DNA of 64,000 nt from Bacillota bacterium (GCA_023436065.1 JAEZKU010000030.1:84934-148933); one strand, 5' to 3'. Counted from the stretch's first letter, positions 8,112 through 16,240 are shown. Program-made: numbers and translations. Notes: generated by a model not told the origin, from the sequence alone.

Positions 8112-9083
8112 ATGAAATTAATGAAAAAGATGATGGTCAGTTTTTTAGCTATCTGTATCATGCTATCCATGCTACCCCTACTTCCGGTGAAAACGACAAT
8201 GACAGCGAAGGCAGCATCAGGTACTTGGGGTAAACTTAGCATTAAGGGCACTTATCTCAATGTTGATTCCGATGGTAATGCAGAGATACGAAGAGAAGGC
8301 TCAAACAGAAGAATTTATATGGTGAAGAAGGAGAATAATCAAGTAACTCTAAAATTATCAGATGGTAAATACTTGGGAATTAGCGACGAAATTAAAGATG
8401 GTACACGGGTAAAAGCTGTGAGTGAACCTTATGTATGGAGTTACAAAGACGGTGCCTTACGCCCACCCACAAATATGGATATGGTAGTAAATGCATCGGG
8501 TCAGAAATACGGAGATGGAACTCATATTATCCTATGGACACATCCCAATTCCACCCCCGCCAATGCCAATTTTACTTTTGAAAAAGAATACTCGATTATT
8601 TTCAAAGCCAACGGCGGAACAGGTAAAATAAAAAATGGTATTCTTAGTAGTGAATATACTCTTCCGAAAAGCGGATTTAAGAGGTCGGGCTACAAATTTG
8701 TAGGCTGGAGTACGAAAAAAACCGCAGATAGCTCAAGCTTTTACGCAGCAGGAGATCCGGCTTCCTATATACCAAACAAAAATAAAAATGTGACCCTTTA
8801 TGCTCAATGGGTTAACCCAAAAGCATACAAAATAACCTATACCAATGTAAAAGGTGTGAAAATCCCTTCGAAGGCGATTAAAAAGTATACTGCAGGAAAA
8901 ACCACAGAATTACCCTACCCACAGATAACAAATGATTATCCAAGCAAAACGGAGGTAGGTACGATGTTCGTTGGATGGAAAATTACCGTTAACGGGAAAA
9001 ACCTTGGTACATTTTATGAAATCCCTCCTTACCTATCAGGAGATTTAAAACTAACACCTGTGGTGGCTGATTTACAGGGATAA
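8112..9083 (+). CDS. Secreted protein with trefoil-like domain and InlB-type repeat
   Basis: Seen: signal peptide (residues 1-35, ending near AKAASG); a region of about 110 residues with short repeated beta segments (GKLSIKGTYLNVDS, GKYLGISDEI) like a ricin or fascin beta-trefoil; then a Listeria-Bacteroides (InlB B) repeat with the hallmark GYKFVGWSTKKTADSS and VTLYAQWV. A second, weaker unit follows (GTMFVGWKITV). Known: InlB B repeats occur in surface adhesins. No sortase or S-layer anchor is visible, so it is probably released or loosely bound. AAGGAGG precedes the ATG. A monocistronic unit with its own terminator. Confidence 0.7.
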   Translation: MKLMKKMMVSFLAICIMLSMLPLLPVKTTMTAKAASGTWGKLSIKGTYLNVDSDGNAEIRREGSNRRIYMVKKENNQVTLKLSDGKYLGISDEIKDGTRVKAVSEPYVWSYKDGALRPPTNMDMVVNASGQKYGDGTHIILWTHPNSTPANANFTFEKEYSIIFKANGGTGKIKNGILSSEYTLPKSGFKRSGYKFVGWSTKKTADSSSFYAAGDPASYIPNKNKNVTLYAQWVNPKAYKITYTNVKGVKIPSKAIKKYTAGKTTELPYPQITNDYPSKTEVGTMFVGWKITVNGKNLGTFYEIPPYLSGDLKLTPVVADLQG

Positions 9084-9121
9084 CCAAATAAAAACCTCAA
9101 GATAACGGTGACATGATGCTC

Positions 9122-9151
9122 AAAGTGGGTGCGGGAAACCGTGCCCACTTT
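9122..9151 (+). terminator. Hairpin, probable terminator
   Basis: AAAGTGGG / CCCACTTT arms with a GC-rich 14-nt loop, followed by TACTTTG, after the InlB-repeat gene. Confidence 0.55.
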
Positions 9152-9208
9152 ACTTTGAACATGATACAGTGGGATTGACATTAGGAAAGAATTGACAGGG
9201 TGAAATGA

Positions 9209-10876
9209 ATGAAAAGGCATCTAAGGTCGTTTATAATCGCACAATTGTTAGTATATATGATTTTTATATCGTTAGCAGACCCATTGATGGTGTCAGCTGG
9301 CAATATGGAGACAGGTACTGCTGAGCTTCCTTTTAATAGTGTGACTGTAGAGCCTACAGAAGAAGTGAACAACATAGAGGTTACTGATGGAGTTGAGCCT
9401 ATAGAATTGCCAGAACCAACAACCAAAGCAGAGCCCACAGTAATTCCTGAGCCTGCTGAGAATGCAGAAGTTACAGATAATACGGACATAGGAGAACAAG
9501 GGTCTATAGATACAACTGGACCGATGGAGGTCCCTAAACCGACAGAGGTGCCTTCGGTTACACCTGAGATTACTACTGCACCCTTTGTACCAAAGACGTT
9601 GCAGGTAATGGCTAAGTATGATTATGTGGGTAGCAGTGTAACAGACGTATCCACTAAAAAACTATCTATAAAAGATTTACAAAAGCAAGTAAAAGAGTTT
9701 GGAACATTAGTTAGAGATGGAATGCCCTATCGGGAATATGTAGCAGCTATGTCGTATCAGTGGAAAGACTGTACGGACTATCAATCGAAGCCTACAAAAA
9801 TAACAATAGATATTACAAAGACGATGGATTACAAATCATACGTTGATACTTTGAAAAAGTTATCGAGATATGATGGCGTATATTTATATAAAATTGGAAA
9901 GTCCACTGAAGGCAGAGACTTATATGCTATCGAAATCGATGTTAAATCAAATAAAAAGAAGAATGTGCTGATGTTTACAGGAGCAGTTCATGCAAGGGAA
10001 TTTGCAGGAGGAACTTTCTTAGTAAAGAGCTTAGTAGACCTAGTGCAAAAAGCACAGACAGATCAGAATACTATGAAGCTGCTTCAGAGCAACAAATATG
10101 TTGCAGTTCCAATTGTGAATGTAGATGTAAGAGAAGCAATTATTAAGAATCAGAGTAAGTGGACAACCTATAGTGGAGAGATTTGGAAGGCATATATCAA
10201 TGGTGCCGATGGCAATAGAAACTTTCCCGGATTATCCTGGGGAGAGTTAACAAAAGGTAATAAACTATCAAAGGATTTCCTGAGAAAGCCTGCATATGCT
10301 TTTTATCCGGGGAACTATGCAGGGTCGAATAATGAGACAAAAGCGTTAATGAAGTTCTTATACCATTATATTGTTGTAGAAAATGCGAAATGTTTATTGG
10401 ATATGCATCAACAAGGCTCTGTAATATATGCCGGCAAGGAGTGGGCACCGAAGGAGCAGAATCAGAAGGGTATTAATCTCCGTAAGAAGGTTCTTGACTT
10501 ATTAAATCAAGGTGTGAGTGGACGTACATATAAGGTGATTTACGAATACAGTTCCGGATTAAGTGGTAATGGATCAACTATTACAGATTATTCGTGTGCT
10601 TTAGCTTATGGGGCCAAGTTCTCTCCGGCCTTTGGATTTTTAACATTCACGAATGGTAAGAAAGAAACAACTCTTATGGAGATTGGCAGTATGACAAAGC
10701 TTAAGTATAAAGTGGATATGCCAAATCCGGACTTTGTGACACTTACTGTAGAGATTGGCTATGGGCAGAATTATCTTGGTAACTCAGTATCTACAAGGAA
10801 ATTGCTTGCAGCTGAGTATAAGAAATATAACTTTGATAAGCTACTAACATCATTACCCAATTTGGTCAGAAACTAA
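9209..10876 (+). CDS. Secreted M14 zinc carboxypeptidase
   Basis: Signal peptide (1-30), an acidic Pro/Glu/Thr-rich linker (about 40-125), then an M14 domain from about 200. Zinc ligands are His261 and Glu264 in HARE plus His400 in DMHQQG; substrate-binding Asn/Arg lie in DGNRNFPG (336-337), and the catalytic base Glu491 in LMEIGS. All key residues are present. Known: M14 enzymes remove C-terminal amino acids, or cut gamma-D-Glu bonds in the cell-wall subgroup; which applies here cannot be told. It may serve protein or wall turnover outside the cell. Two ATGs (9205 and 9209) overlap; only 9209 is in frame. Confidence 0.88.
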   Translation: MKRHLRSFIIAQLLVYMIFISLADPLMVSAGNMETGTAELPFNSVTVEPTEEVNNIEVTDGVEPIELPEPTTKAEPTVIPEPAENAEVTDNTDIGEQGSIDTTGPMEVPKPTEVPSVTPEITTAPFVPKTLQVMAKYDYVGSSVTDVSTKKLSIKDLQKQVKEFGTLVRDGMPYREYVAAMSYQWKDCTDYQSKPTKITIDITKTMDYKSYVDTLKKLSRYDGVYLYKIGKSTEGRDLYAIEIDVKSNKKKNVLMFTGAVHAREFAGGTFLVKSLVDLVQKAQTDQNTMKLLQSNKYVAVPIVNVDVREAIIKNQSKWTTYSGEIWKAYINGADGNRNFPGLSWGELTKGNKLSKDFLRKPAYAFYPGNYAGSNNETKALMKFLYHYIVVENAKCLLDMHQQGSVIYAGKEWAPKEQNQKGINLRKKVLDLLNQGVSGRTYKVIYEYSSGLSGNGSTITDYSCALAYGAKFSPAFGFLTFTNGKKETTLMEIGSMTKLKYKVDMPNPDFVTLTVEIGYGQNYLGNSVSTRKLLAAEYKKYNFDKLLTSLPNLVRN

Positions 10877-10965
10877 GTATCGTACATAAGTTATGTTATA
10901 CTATTCGACTATATGAGCTAGGCATACGGGGGTTCAATCACTAATAAACCAAATAAAATTGACAT

Positions 10966-11058
10966 TAATGTTTCCAGCGTGAATGCAGTCCTGATTATCG
11001 ATGTCGAGGCAGACTTTGTGAAAAATATTCTTTCTGGTATGCAATTTGACAAAAAGCA
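10966..11058 (+). pseudogene. Fragment duplicating part of the chemoreceptor sensor domain
   Basis: About 90 bp matching 7450-7540 of the truncated receptor with few differences; it translates as VSSVNAVLIIDVEADFVKNI and runs straight into the hairpin repeat at 11055. No start, membrane helices or further domain. Confidence 0.8.
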
Positions 11059-11189
11059 AATAACCTACTACGCCTTTGTATGTAAGCAAACAGCCCATCA
11101 CGCCATTGTGATCGGGCCAAACAACCCACTACATACACAGCAAACAACCCACTACGCCTTTGTAGTGGGTTGTTGCTAAAAAGGGGAGG
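11055..11189. repeat. Hairpin-array repeat, copy 1
   Basis: Four imperfect units beginning AGCAAA or CAAAC at about 30-bp spacing. Hairpins have stems such as CCCACTA/TAGTGGG and CCCATCA/TGATCGGG around conserved loops CGCCTTTG and CGCCATTG. It ends in CTAAAAAGGGGAGG. The last 105 bp match copy 3 with only a handful of differences. The following 140 bp (to about 11330) are related to those after copy 2. Confidence 0.85.
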
Positions 11190-11392
11190 TTTTGCATTCG
11201 AAGTTTCATGTGGCTTCATCAAGTGTTATATGGTGTTTCAATAGGGGATATATGGAGACTGAAAAATTCGTCTTGTGTTGTCTGGTGATATATAAGTTGC
11301 GTATAAAGTTGCTTATAAACAAGGTGTAATAATATCCTTGGTAACAAAAGTTAAAATATCTACTACGCAAATCAATAAGTAAAACATTTGTA

Positions 11393-11419
11393 ACATTATG
11401 TCGAATTATACATAAAATA
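11393..11419 (+). promoter_or_regulatory. Possible sigma-K type promoter
   Basis: AC (11393), 16-bp spacer, then CATAAAATA, matching the AC / CATAnnnTA sporulation pattern, 30 bp before the repeat-protein gene. AT-rich surroundings make chance matches likely. Confidence 0.3.
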
Positions 11420-11448
11420 TAGTGCAGTACAAAATAAGGAGGGTTCTT

Positions 11449-11784
11449 ATGTATATGTATAATTCATACTACGACAAAGATAATTACAAAGATGAGAAAA
11501 AAGAACGGAAATACAATTTTGACGAAAGTTGTGTTATCGTAAATATTTTTTGCGATGATAAAAAAAAGGAACACAAGTCAGAAGGCGATTGTAAAGATTA
11601 CTACAAAAAAGAAAATGAACACAAGGATGAAAAAAGTTGTGTTATCGTAAATATTTTTTGCGATGATAAGAAAAAGGAACACAAGTCAGAAGATGATTGT
11701 AAAGATGACTACAAAAAAGAAAATGAACGCAAGGATGAAAAAACTTGTGTCATTATAAATATCTTTTGTGATAAATGCAAATAA
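11449..11784 (+). CDS. Highly charged tandem-repeat protein with CVIVNIFC motif, unknown function
   Basis: 111 aa from the ATG at 11449 (AAGGAGGG 5 nt upstream). It has no signal peptide or membrane helix. Two full 36-residue repeats and a partial third (108-bp period at DNA level, starts 11527, 11635, 11743). Each has a hydrophobic core CVIVNIFCD, or CVIINIFCD in the third, then a Lys/Glu/Asp/His-rich spacer with one more Cys (GDCKD or DDCKD) in the full repeats. No known family recognised. Possible roles are a disulphide-linked spore coat component (the upstream sigma-K-like site fits), a metal-binding protein, or a multi-core peptide precursor, though no modifying enzyme lies nearby. Single gene with its own terminator. 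Confidence 0.7.
   Translation: MYMYNSYYDKDNYKDEKKERKYNFDESCVIVNIFCDDKKKEHKSEGDCKDYYKKENEHKDEKSCVIVNIFCDDKKKEHKSEDDCKDDYKKENERKDEKTCVIINIFCDKCK
11527..11784 (+). repeat. Coding tandem repeat, 108-bp unit, 2.4 copies
   Basis: Units starting at 11527, 11635 and 11743 are almost identical at DNA level (first two), showing recent expansion in frame. Confidence 0.9.
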
Positions 11785-11829
11785 GATTAGTTTGGTAATT
11801 ATAATATGTAATAAGATATAAAATAGCAT

Positions 11830-11866
11830 AGCCCGTGCGCTTTTCCAGCCTACGCATGGGCTTTGT
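11830..11866 (+). terminator. Intrinsic terminator
   Basis: AGCCCGTGCG / CGCATGGGCT stem followed by TTGTTAT, after the repeat-protein gene. Confidence 0.7.
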
Positions 11867-11913
11867 TATACATATTTAATAAAAGTCTAGAAGTCCTTAT
11901 AAACAAGGATATA

Positions 11914-12105
11914 AGCAAAAACCCCATCACGCCATTGTGATGGGCTGTTTACTAAAAAAGGGGAGGCTGTGAAGTTGAGATTTCATATAGGTTCATCTTG
12001 TGATATAGGGTATTCCGAGAGGGGATATGTGGAGATTTAAAATTCATCTGGTTTCATCTTGTTATATCTAAATTGCGTATAAAATTGAGTATAGGTTGGT
12101 GACTT
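11914..12105. repeat. Hairpin repeat, copy 2, with shared downstream flank
   Basis: One unit only: CCCATCA-CGCCATTG-TGATGGG with remnants of the outer AGCAAA arm, then ACTAAAAAAGGGGAGG (to 11966). The next 140 bp share long blocks with the sequence after copy 1 (for example GGGGATAT-TGGAGA and TTGCGTATAAA). The 11785-12158 gap otherwise holds only the preceding terminator. Confidence 0.8.
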
Positions 12106-12158
12106 AAAAAGAAGATAGATAAAGAATTTAATAACATGTTCGATTGCTCTAATAGGGG

Positions 12159-12343
12159 ATGGGAATAGACAGAGTACTTCAGGTAATTACGAGGCAGGAT
12201 AATGTTTCTGTCGAACAAGCCATGACAATGAATGCTGTTCTTAAAGAATATGATAAGGATGTAGAATTAAAACTCTATGAGGGGGACATGCTGTCACGAA
12301 GGAAGGTCATGATTATATGGTTGATTGGCTACTTTCCCATTAA
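12159..12343 (+). pseudogene. Frameshifted C-terminal relic of an S9-type alpha/beta hydrolase
   Basis: The first frame reads RQDNVSVEQAMTMNAVL...ELKLYEGD, typical of the end of prolyl-oligopeptidase-like hydrolases. The expected His and closing helix (HAVTKEGHDYMVDWLLSH) follow in another frame after GGGGGAC (near 12286), so a frameshift has occurred. Nothing of the N-terminal domain remains. Confidence 0.7.
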
Positions 12344-12391
12344 TTGTTTACTTGTTTGTGCGTACCGCGAGAGCGTTTATTTTCCTTTTGC

Positions 12392-12441
12392 TTGACACCA
12401 AGGTGAAGGATTGCTATAATGCTAACTATTACATGTGTAAT
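12392..12441 (+). promoter_or_regulatory. Promoter and BlaI operator of the beta-lactamase regulatory operon
   Basis: -35 TTGACA (12392-12397), 17-bp spacer, -10 TATAAT (12415-12420), both perfect. The palindrome ATTACATGTGTAAT (12428-12441) at the start of the transcript has the TACA-N2-TGTA core of BlaI/MecI operators. Confidence 0.88.
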
Positions 12442-12477
12442 AATTATTTATATAAGACATAGATCAGAGGGACGTTT

Positions 12478-12855
12478 ATGAACAGTTTACCAGCAATTTC
12501 ACAAGCAGAATATGAAGTAATGAAAATTATATGGAAATATGCACCGATCAGTACAAATGATGTAGTCGAAAAAATAACAAGAAGTAGCAATTGGACTCCC
12601 CAGACGGTTCAGACATTACTATCCAGATTGGTAAAAAAGGGGGTTTTGAATTACAGAAAGAGTAGCCGTGTTTTTATATATACTCCTTTGGTTCAGGAAG
12701 AACAGTACCTGGAGAAGGAGAGTAATATGTTCCTTAATAAGTATTATGGGGGCAAATTAAACTCCATGCTCCTTAATTTTCTAGAAACGGACAAGCTGAC
12801 AGAGGGTGATATTGTGGAGTTACGCAACCTCTTAAATGAGAAACTGGGTAAATGA
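12478..12855 (+). CDS. blaI: BlaI/MecI-family beta-lactamase repressor
   Basis: 125 aa winged-helix repressor: ISQAEYEVMKIIWKYAPIS, then TPQTVQTLLSRLVKKGVL and the C-terminal dimer helices. Known: dimers sit on TACA/TGTA dyads and leave when the sensor protease cleaves them. Here one such dyad lies in its own promoter and another before the class D enzyme gene, so it likely controls both. The stop codon precedes the blaR1 start by 13 bp. Related to, but distinct from, the BlaI at 4852-5232. Confidence 0.93.
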   Translation: MNSLPAISQAEYEVMKIIWKYAPISTNDVVEKITRSSNWTPQTVQTLLSRLVKKGVLNYRKSSRVFIYTPLVQEEQYLEKESNMFLNKYYGGKLNSMLLNFLETDKLTEGDIVELRNLLNEKLGK

Positions 12856-12868
12856 AAGGAGCCGTGTG

Positions 12869-14659
12869 ATGCTTCTATTTATACTGCAATTTATCATAAG
12901 CTCCATTCTCTCATCTGTACTACTGCTAGGGATATTGTTTTCGAAGAGAATGCTTCAGAATAAGATTGGAGTAAAATGGCATTATTATATTGACCTGTTT
13001 AGCATTGGAGTAATGCTGATTCCCTTTATTCCGCGGCAGTTATTTCAATATGGCCGATTATTTAGAATGCACCTGGGGATGAAAAAGCTTCAGGATCTGG
13101 CAGCTTCCGGAGTTAAGCATTATTACGATACAGGAAGTAATCTATCGGAGGGTAGTAATTGGATGCAGGATTTTTCGCAATCCGTGAGCAGGACCTTGCC
13201 CCTCAACATGATATGGATTATTTTTACGATTTGGGTTATCGGAGTAATCGTATTTTCTATAATAACAGTTATTAACAATCGTGGAATCAAGATGTTGAAA
13301 AGAAGTATCGTAACAATTAACGATAATGAAATCCTTTCCTTGTTTCATAGCTGCATAAACCTGATTGGAATAAAAAAGAACATTATATTGGGGGAAACCC
13401 CGCTTATATCTTCACCAATGGTGATTGGTATATTGAAAACATATATTATTCTGCCATCAGAGGTTATGAAGAGTCTCTCAGTACAGGAAACGGAATATAT
13501 CCTACAGCACGAGCTGATTCATGTGAAGAAGAAGGATATCCTGTGGAATTATGTCTTTTGTATATTCAATATCCTGTATTGGTTTAATCCTTGTGTGTGT
13601 CTGTTCCTCAAGGCAATAAAGAGTGACAGGGAAATGGCCTGCGATGCTGTGGTTTTGGAGATGCTTGATAGAAGCTGCTACGTCGATTACGGTAAGACAA
13701 TCATTCATTTCATCGAAGCAGTACAAAAAGTGCGCTATTTTGCTGCTACTCAGATGGGAGGCAGCAAGAAACTGATCAGGAGGAGAATTGAAGGGATAGC
13801 AAAGTATTCAGAGGAAACAAAGAAGACCAGAAGAATCGGAAAGGCCATATGCCTGATGATCGTAACGATAAGCATTATTCAAGCCACAGTGGTATCGACC
13901 TTGACCTATGCTTCGGAATACAATGATTTTAACCCGAGGCAGGTTGTATACGAGGATATGAGCGAGTATTTTCAGGGGACTGACGGTAGCTTTGTATTAT
14001 ATGATCTGAAGAAAGATCGTTATACCATATACAATAGAGAAAAAAGCCTAACCAGAGTATCTCCGGATTCAACCTACAAGATCTATAGTGCATTGATTGC
14101 TTTGGAGACCGGTATTATTCAAGCTGAGGATACGTCGCAGGCATGGGATCAAACCAGGTACCCTTATCCGGAGTGGAATCAGACACAGGACCTCTCCCAG
14201 GCAATGAGATATTCTGTCAGTTGGTATTTTCAGAGGTTGGATGAAACGGTTGGGGTTAGGCAACTGAAGGATTATTTTGATGGTATGAACTACGGTAATT
14301 GTGATCTTTCCGGAGGAATTGACGATTATTGGATGGAATCTTCGCTGCTTATATCACCGGTTGAGCAGGTTGAATTGTTGAAGAAGCTTTATACCGGTCA
14401 GCTTAATTTCCGACCGGAGCATATGAATATGGTTAAAAATGCAATAATCTTAAGCAAGGAGGAGGGAAGAACACTGTTCGGTAAAACGGGCACCGGAACT
14501 GTGAATGGTAAGGACAGGAGCGGCTGGTTTATCGGCTATATCGAAACAAGTAAGGATACTTACATATTTGCAATTTATATAAACGATGAAGATCGTGCAA
14601 GCGGAAGCATTGCGGCAAAGATAGCGATGTCCATATTGAAGGCTGACAATATATATTGA
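12869..14659 (+). CDS. blaR1: BlaR1 beta-lactam sensor-transducer: M56 protease fused to class D-like penicillin-binding domain
   Basis: 596 aa from the ATG at 12869 (AAAGGAG 7 nt upstream); an ATG at 12836 overlaps blaI without a ribosome site. Membrane helices near the N-terminus and about 115-135 and 325-350. Zinc protease motif HELIH (about 214-218). The extracellular sensor domain (from about 360) has STYK (acylated Ser about 401), SVS in place of class D S-x-V, YGN (about 475-477) and KTG (about 539-541). Known: beta-lactam acylation of the sensor Ser activates the protease, which removes BlaI. Full length, no missing motif apart from the S-x-V variant. Confidence 0.93.
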   Translation: MLLFILQFIISSILSSVLLLGILFSKRMLQNKIGVKWHYYIDLFSIGVMLIPFIPRQLFQYGRLFRMHLGMKKLQDLAASGVKHYYDTGSNLSEGSNWMQDFSQSVSRTLPLNMIWIIFTIWVIGVIVFSIITVINNRGIKMLKRSIVTINDNEILSLFHSCINLIGIKKNIILGETPLISSPMVIGILKTYIILPSEVMKSLSVQETEYILQHELIHVKKKDILWNYVFCIFNILYWFNPCVCLFLKAIKSDREMACDAVVLEMLDRSCYVDYGKTIIHFIEAVQKVRYFAATQMGGSKKLIRRRIEGIAKYSEETKKTRRIGKAICLMIVTISIIQATVVSTLTYASEYNDFNPRQVVYEDMSEYFQGTDGSFVLYDLKKDRYTIYNREKSLTRVSPDSTYKIYSALIALETGIIQAEDTSQAWDQTRYPYPEWNQTQDLSQAMRYSVSWYFQRLDETVGVRQLKDYFDGMNYGNCDLSGGIDDYWMESSLLISPVEQVELLKKLYTGQLNFRPEHMNMVKNAIILSKEEGRTLFGKTGTGTVNGKDRSGWFIGYIETSKDTYIFAIYINDEDRASGSIAAKIAMSILKADNIY

Positions 14660-14699
14660 TCTGAAGGTATGGATGGTAGATTGTATGTGATCTGATACC

Positions 14700-14727
14700 T
14701 TTAAATATTACACATGTAATATTTAAA
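14700..14727 (+). promoter_or_regulatory. Perfect 28-bp palindromic BlaI operator before the class D beta-lactamase gene
   Basis: Two 13-bp arms pair perfectly (14700-14712 with 14715-14727) around CA; the centre is ATTACACATGTAAT, a variant of the operator at 12428-12441. It lies 10 bp before the first ATG. Confidence 0.85.
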
Positions 14728-14758
14728 AGGTCATAAAATGAAGGGAGAAGTAAATATT

Positions 14759-15685
14759 ATGATAAGAAAGAAGTACTTATATGTAGTGATTATTCTTGTG
14801 ATTGCTCTAATAAGCGGATGCTCAGCGCATCAAATTATCAGCGACAGTAAAACCAAGGAAAATGATATAACCACACCCGCAAATGAGGTGACGAAAGCAG
14901 CGATAGTAAACGAAGCTGTAATTGAGACCGACTACAGCGACTTTTTTAATGCTGTCGAAGGAACGGCAGTTATTTATAATAGCAAAGAGAGTAGGTACTA
15001 CATATATAATCCGGAGCTGGCTAAGAAGCAATCCTCTCCGTGTTCAAGCTTTAAGATAATCTCCTGTCTGATGGGATTGGAAAGTAGTGTGATAAAGCCG
15101 GAGAGTTCGATTTTGAAGTGGAATGGGACAATTTATTCCGTGAGCGATTGGAATAAGGATATCAATTATATTGAGGCTTTTCGTACCTCCTGTATCTGGT
15201 ACTTCAGACAAGTCATTGAATTGCTGGGTACGAAATATGTACAGAATACTCTGGATCAATTAGAGTATGGAAATTGCGATATCAGTGAATGGGAAGGAAG
15301 TCTTCACAACCTTATTTTTCCGGAGCAGCAGGATCTAAAAGAATTGAATGGTTTCTGGCAGGAATCCTCCTTACAGATATCACCGATCGAACAAGTAAAT
15401 GTATTAAGAAGAATATTTGAAGAGAAGGATGTTTTTAGCCAGAATAGTCTTGAGCAGATAAAAAGCGTAATGCTTACAGATAATAGTGCTTCGGATATCA
15501 AGATATATGGGAAAACTGGCAGCGGTATCAAGGATGACACTTGGAATGATGGTTGGTTTGTTGGAATGTTTGAAGTCGGTGATGAGGCATACTATTTTGC
15601 GTTTCGACTAAATCAGCCCGGCAAGAGAGGAAATGACGCTAAGGCAATAGCACTTAATATCATTAACGAAGAGTTTGGCAAATAG
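14759..15685 (+). CDS. Class D (OXA-like) beta-lactamase or related penicillin-recognising lipoprotein
   Basis: 308 aa lipoprotein: signal with lipobox LISGC (Cys21), then a serine penicillin-recognition domain. Class D motifs: SSFK (nucleophile Ser96, Lys99), SCI (about 144, for S-x-V), YGN (170-172) and KTG (252-254), then GWFVGMFE. Known: class D enzymes hydrolyse penicillins using a carboxylated lysine. The close likeness to the BlaR1 sensor domain upstream, and an own BlaI palindrome, argue for an inducible beta-lactamase. An in-frame ATG at 14738 is also possible (AAAGG upstream); the 14759 start gives a more typical lipoprotein signal. A non-hydrolytic binding protein is not excluded. 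Confidence 0.85.
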   Translation: MIRKKYLYVVIILVIALISGCSAHQIISDSKTKENDITTPANEVTKAAIVNEAVIETDYSDFFNAVEGTAVIYNSKESRYYIYNPELAKKQSSPCSSFKIISCLMGLESSVIKPESSILKWNGTIYSVSDWNKDINYIEAFRTSCIWYFRQVIELLGTKYVQNTLDQLEYGNCDISEWEGSLHNLIFPEQQDLKELNGFWQESSLQISPIEQVNVLRRIFEEKDVFSQNSLEQIKSVMLTDNSASDIKIYGKTGSGIKDDTWNDGWFVGMFEVGDEAYYFAFRLNQPGKRGNDAKAIALNIINEEFGK

Positions 15686-15700
15686 TATACTAAAAATGAA

Positions 15701-16015
15701 ATGGGAGGCATTAATATCAATACTTATTAACCATCTGAATTATCAAAGCTATTTGGTATACATACAAATACGATAAAATTTTATGAAGGACTTGGATTTA
15801 TACAAGAAGTGAAGCGAAAAGAGAATGGATATCGTATATTAACCGATAATCATTTGATTCAGATTAAAATATGCAGGCTTGTTTTTAATCACCCGTATAC
15901 CAATCAACAGATACGTCATTTGGACTACAGCATGTCAGCTATCCATCGTTGTTTAGCTATGCATGATGCTGGGTATAAAGCAGGTTTTACTTTCACTAAA
16001 TCAAACAGAAAATGA
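15701..16015 (+). pseudogene. Inactivated MerR-family regulator
   Basis: The frame contains ELSKLFGIHTNTIKFYEGLG, the MerR DNA-binding signature, then NGYRILTDNHLIQIKICRLV. A TAA at 15728 sits before the helix-turn-helix, and the codon at the expected start (after GGGAGG) is ATC rather than ATG. The C-terminal end is replaced by unrelated residues. At least two disabling changes. Confidence 0.75.
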
Positions 16016-16040
16016 TGATGATGTTGTAGGGGAAGAATGA

Positions 16041-16136
16041 TATGCAGGTGATCATGCTATTTTTGCCTTTAATAAAATTCCATGCCTTGCCGCTACATCA
16101 TCCAACTTATTTGAAACTGTTTTAGAAATGCATGAG
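16041..16136 (+). pseudogene. Relic of an M28-type aminopeptidase C-terminus
   Basis: Translation YAGDHAIFAFNKIPCLAAT continues with SSNLFETVLEM, like the metal-binding end of M28 (YwaD-type) aminopeptidases, where H-T-x-x-D-T should follow. The frame is cut exactly where the hairpin repeat copy 3 begins. No start or other domain. Confidence 0.55.
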
Positions 16137-16240
16137 CAAAAAGCCCATCACACCATTGTGATCGGGCCAAACAACCCACTATATACACAGCAAACAACCC
16201 ACTACGCCTTTGTAGTGGGTTGCTGCTAAAAAAGGGGAGG
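16135..16240. repeat. Hairpin-array repeat, copy 3
   Basis: Same 105-bp unit as the end of copy 1 (11085-11189), with about four substitutions and one inserted A. Conserved are the CGCCTTTG loop in a CCCACTA/TAGTGGG stem and the CTAAAAAAGGGGAGG tail. The downstream flank is unrelated to copies 1 and 2. Confidence 0.88.

Noticed and set aside
9122..9151. Cyclic-di-GMP riboswitch near the M14 gene
   Set aside because: Only a GGGAAACC-like loop resembles it; the tetraloop-receptor and second helix are missing.
11041..11189. Direct repeats that might be a CRISPR array
   Set aside because: Units are hairpins abutting at irregular 24-30 bp spacing, with no unique spacers and no cas genes nearby.
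12159..12395. Intact 78-aa membrane protein
   Set aside because: The hydrophobic tail is produced by a frameshift; the original frame gives the end of an S9 hydrolase.
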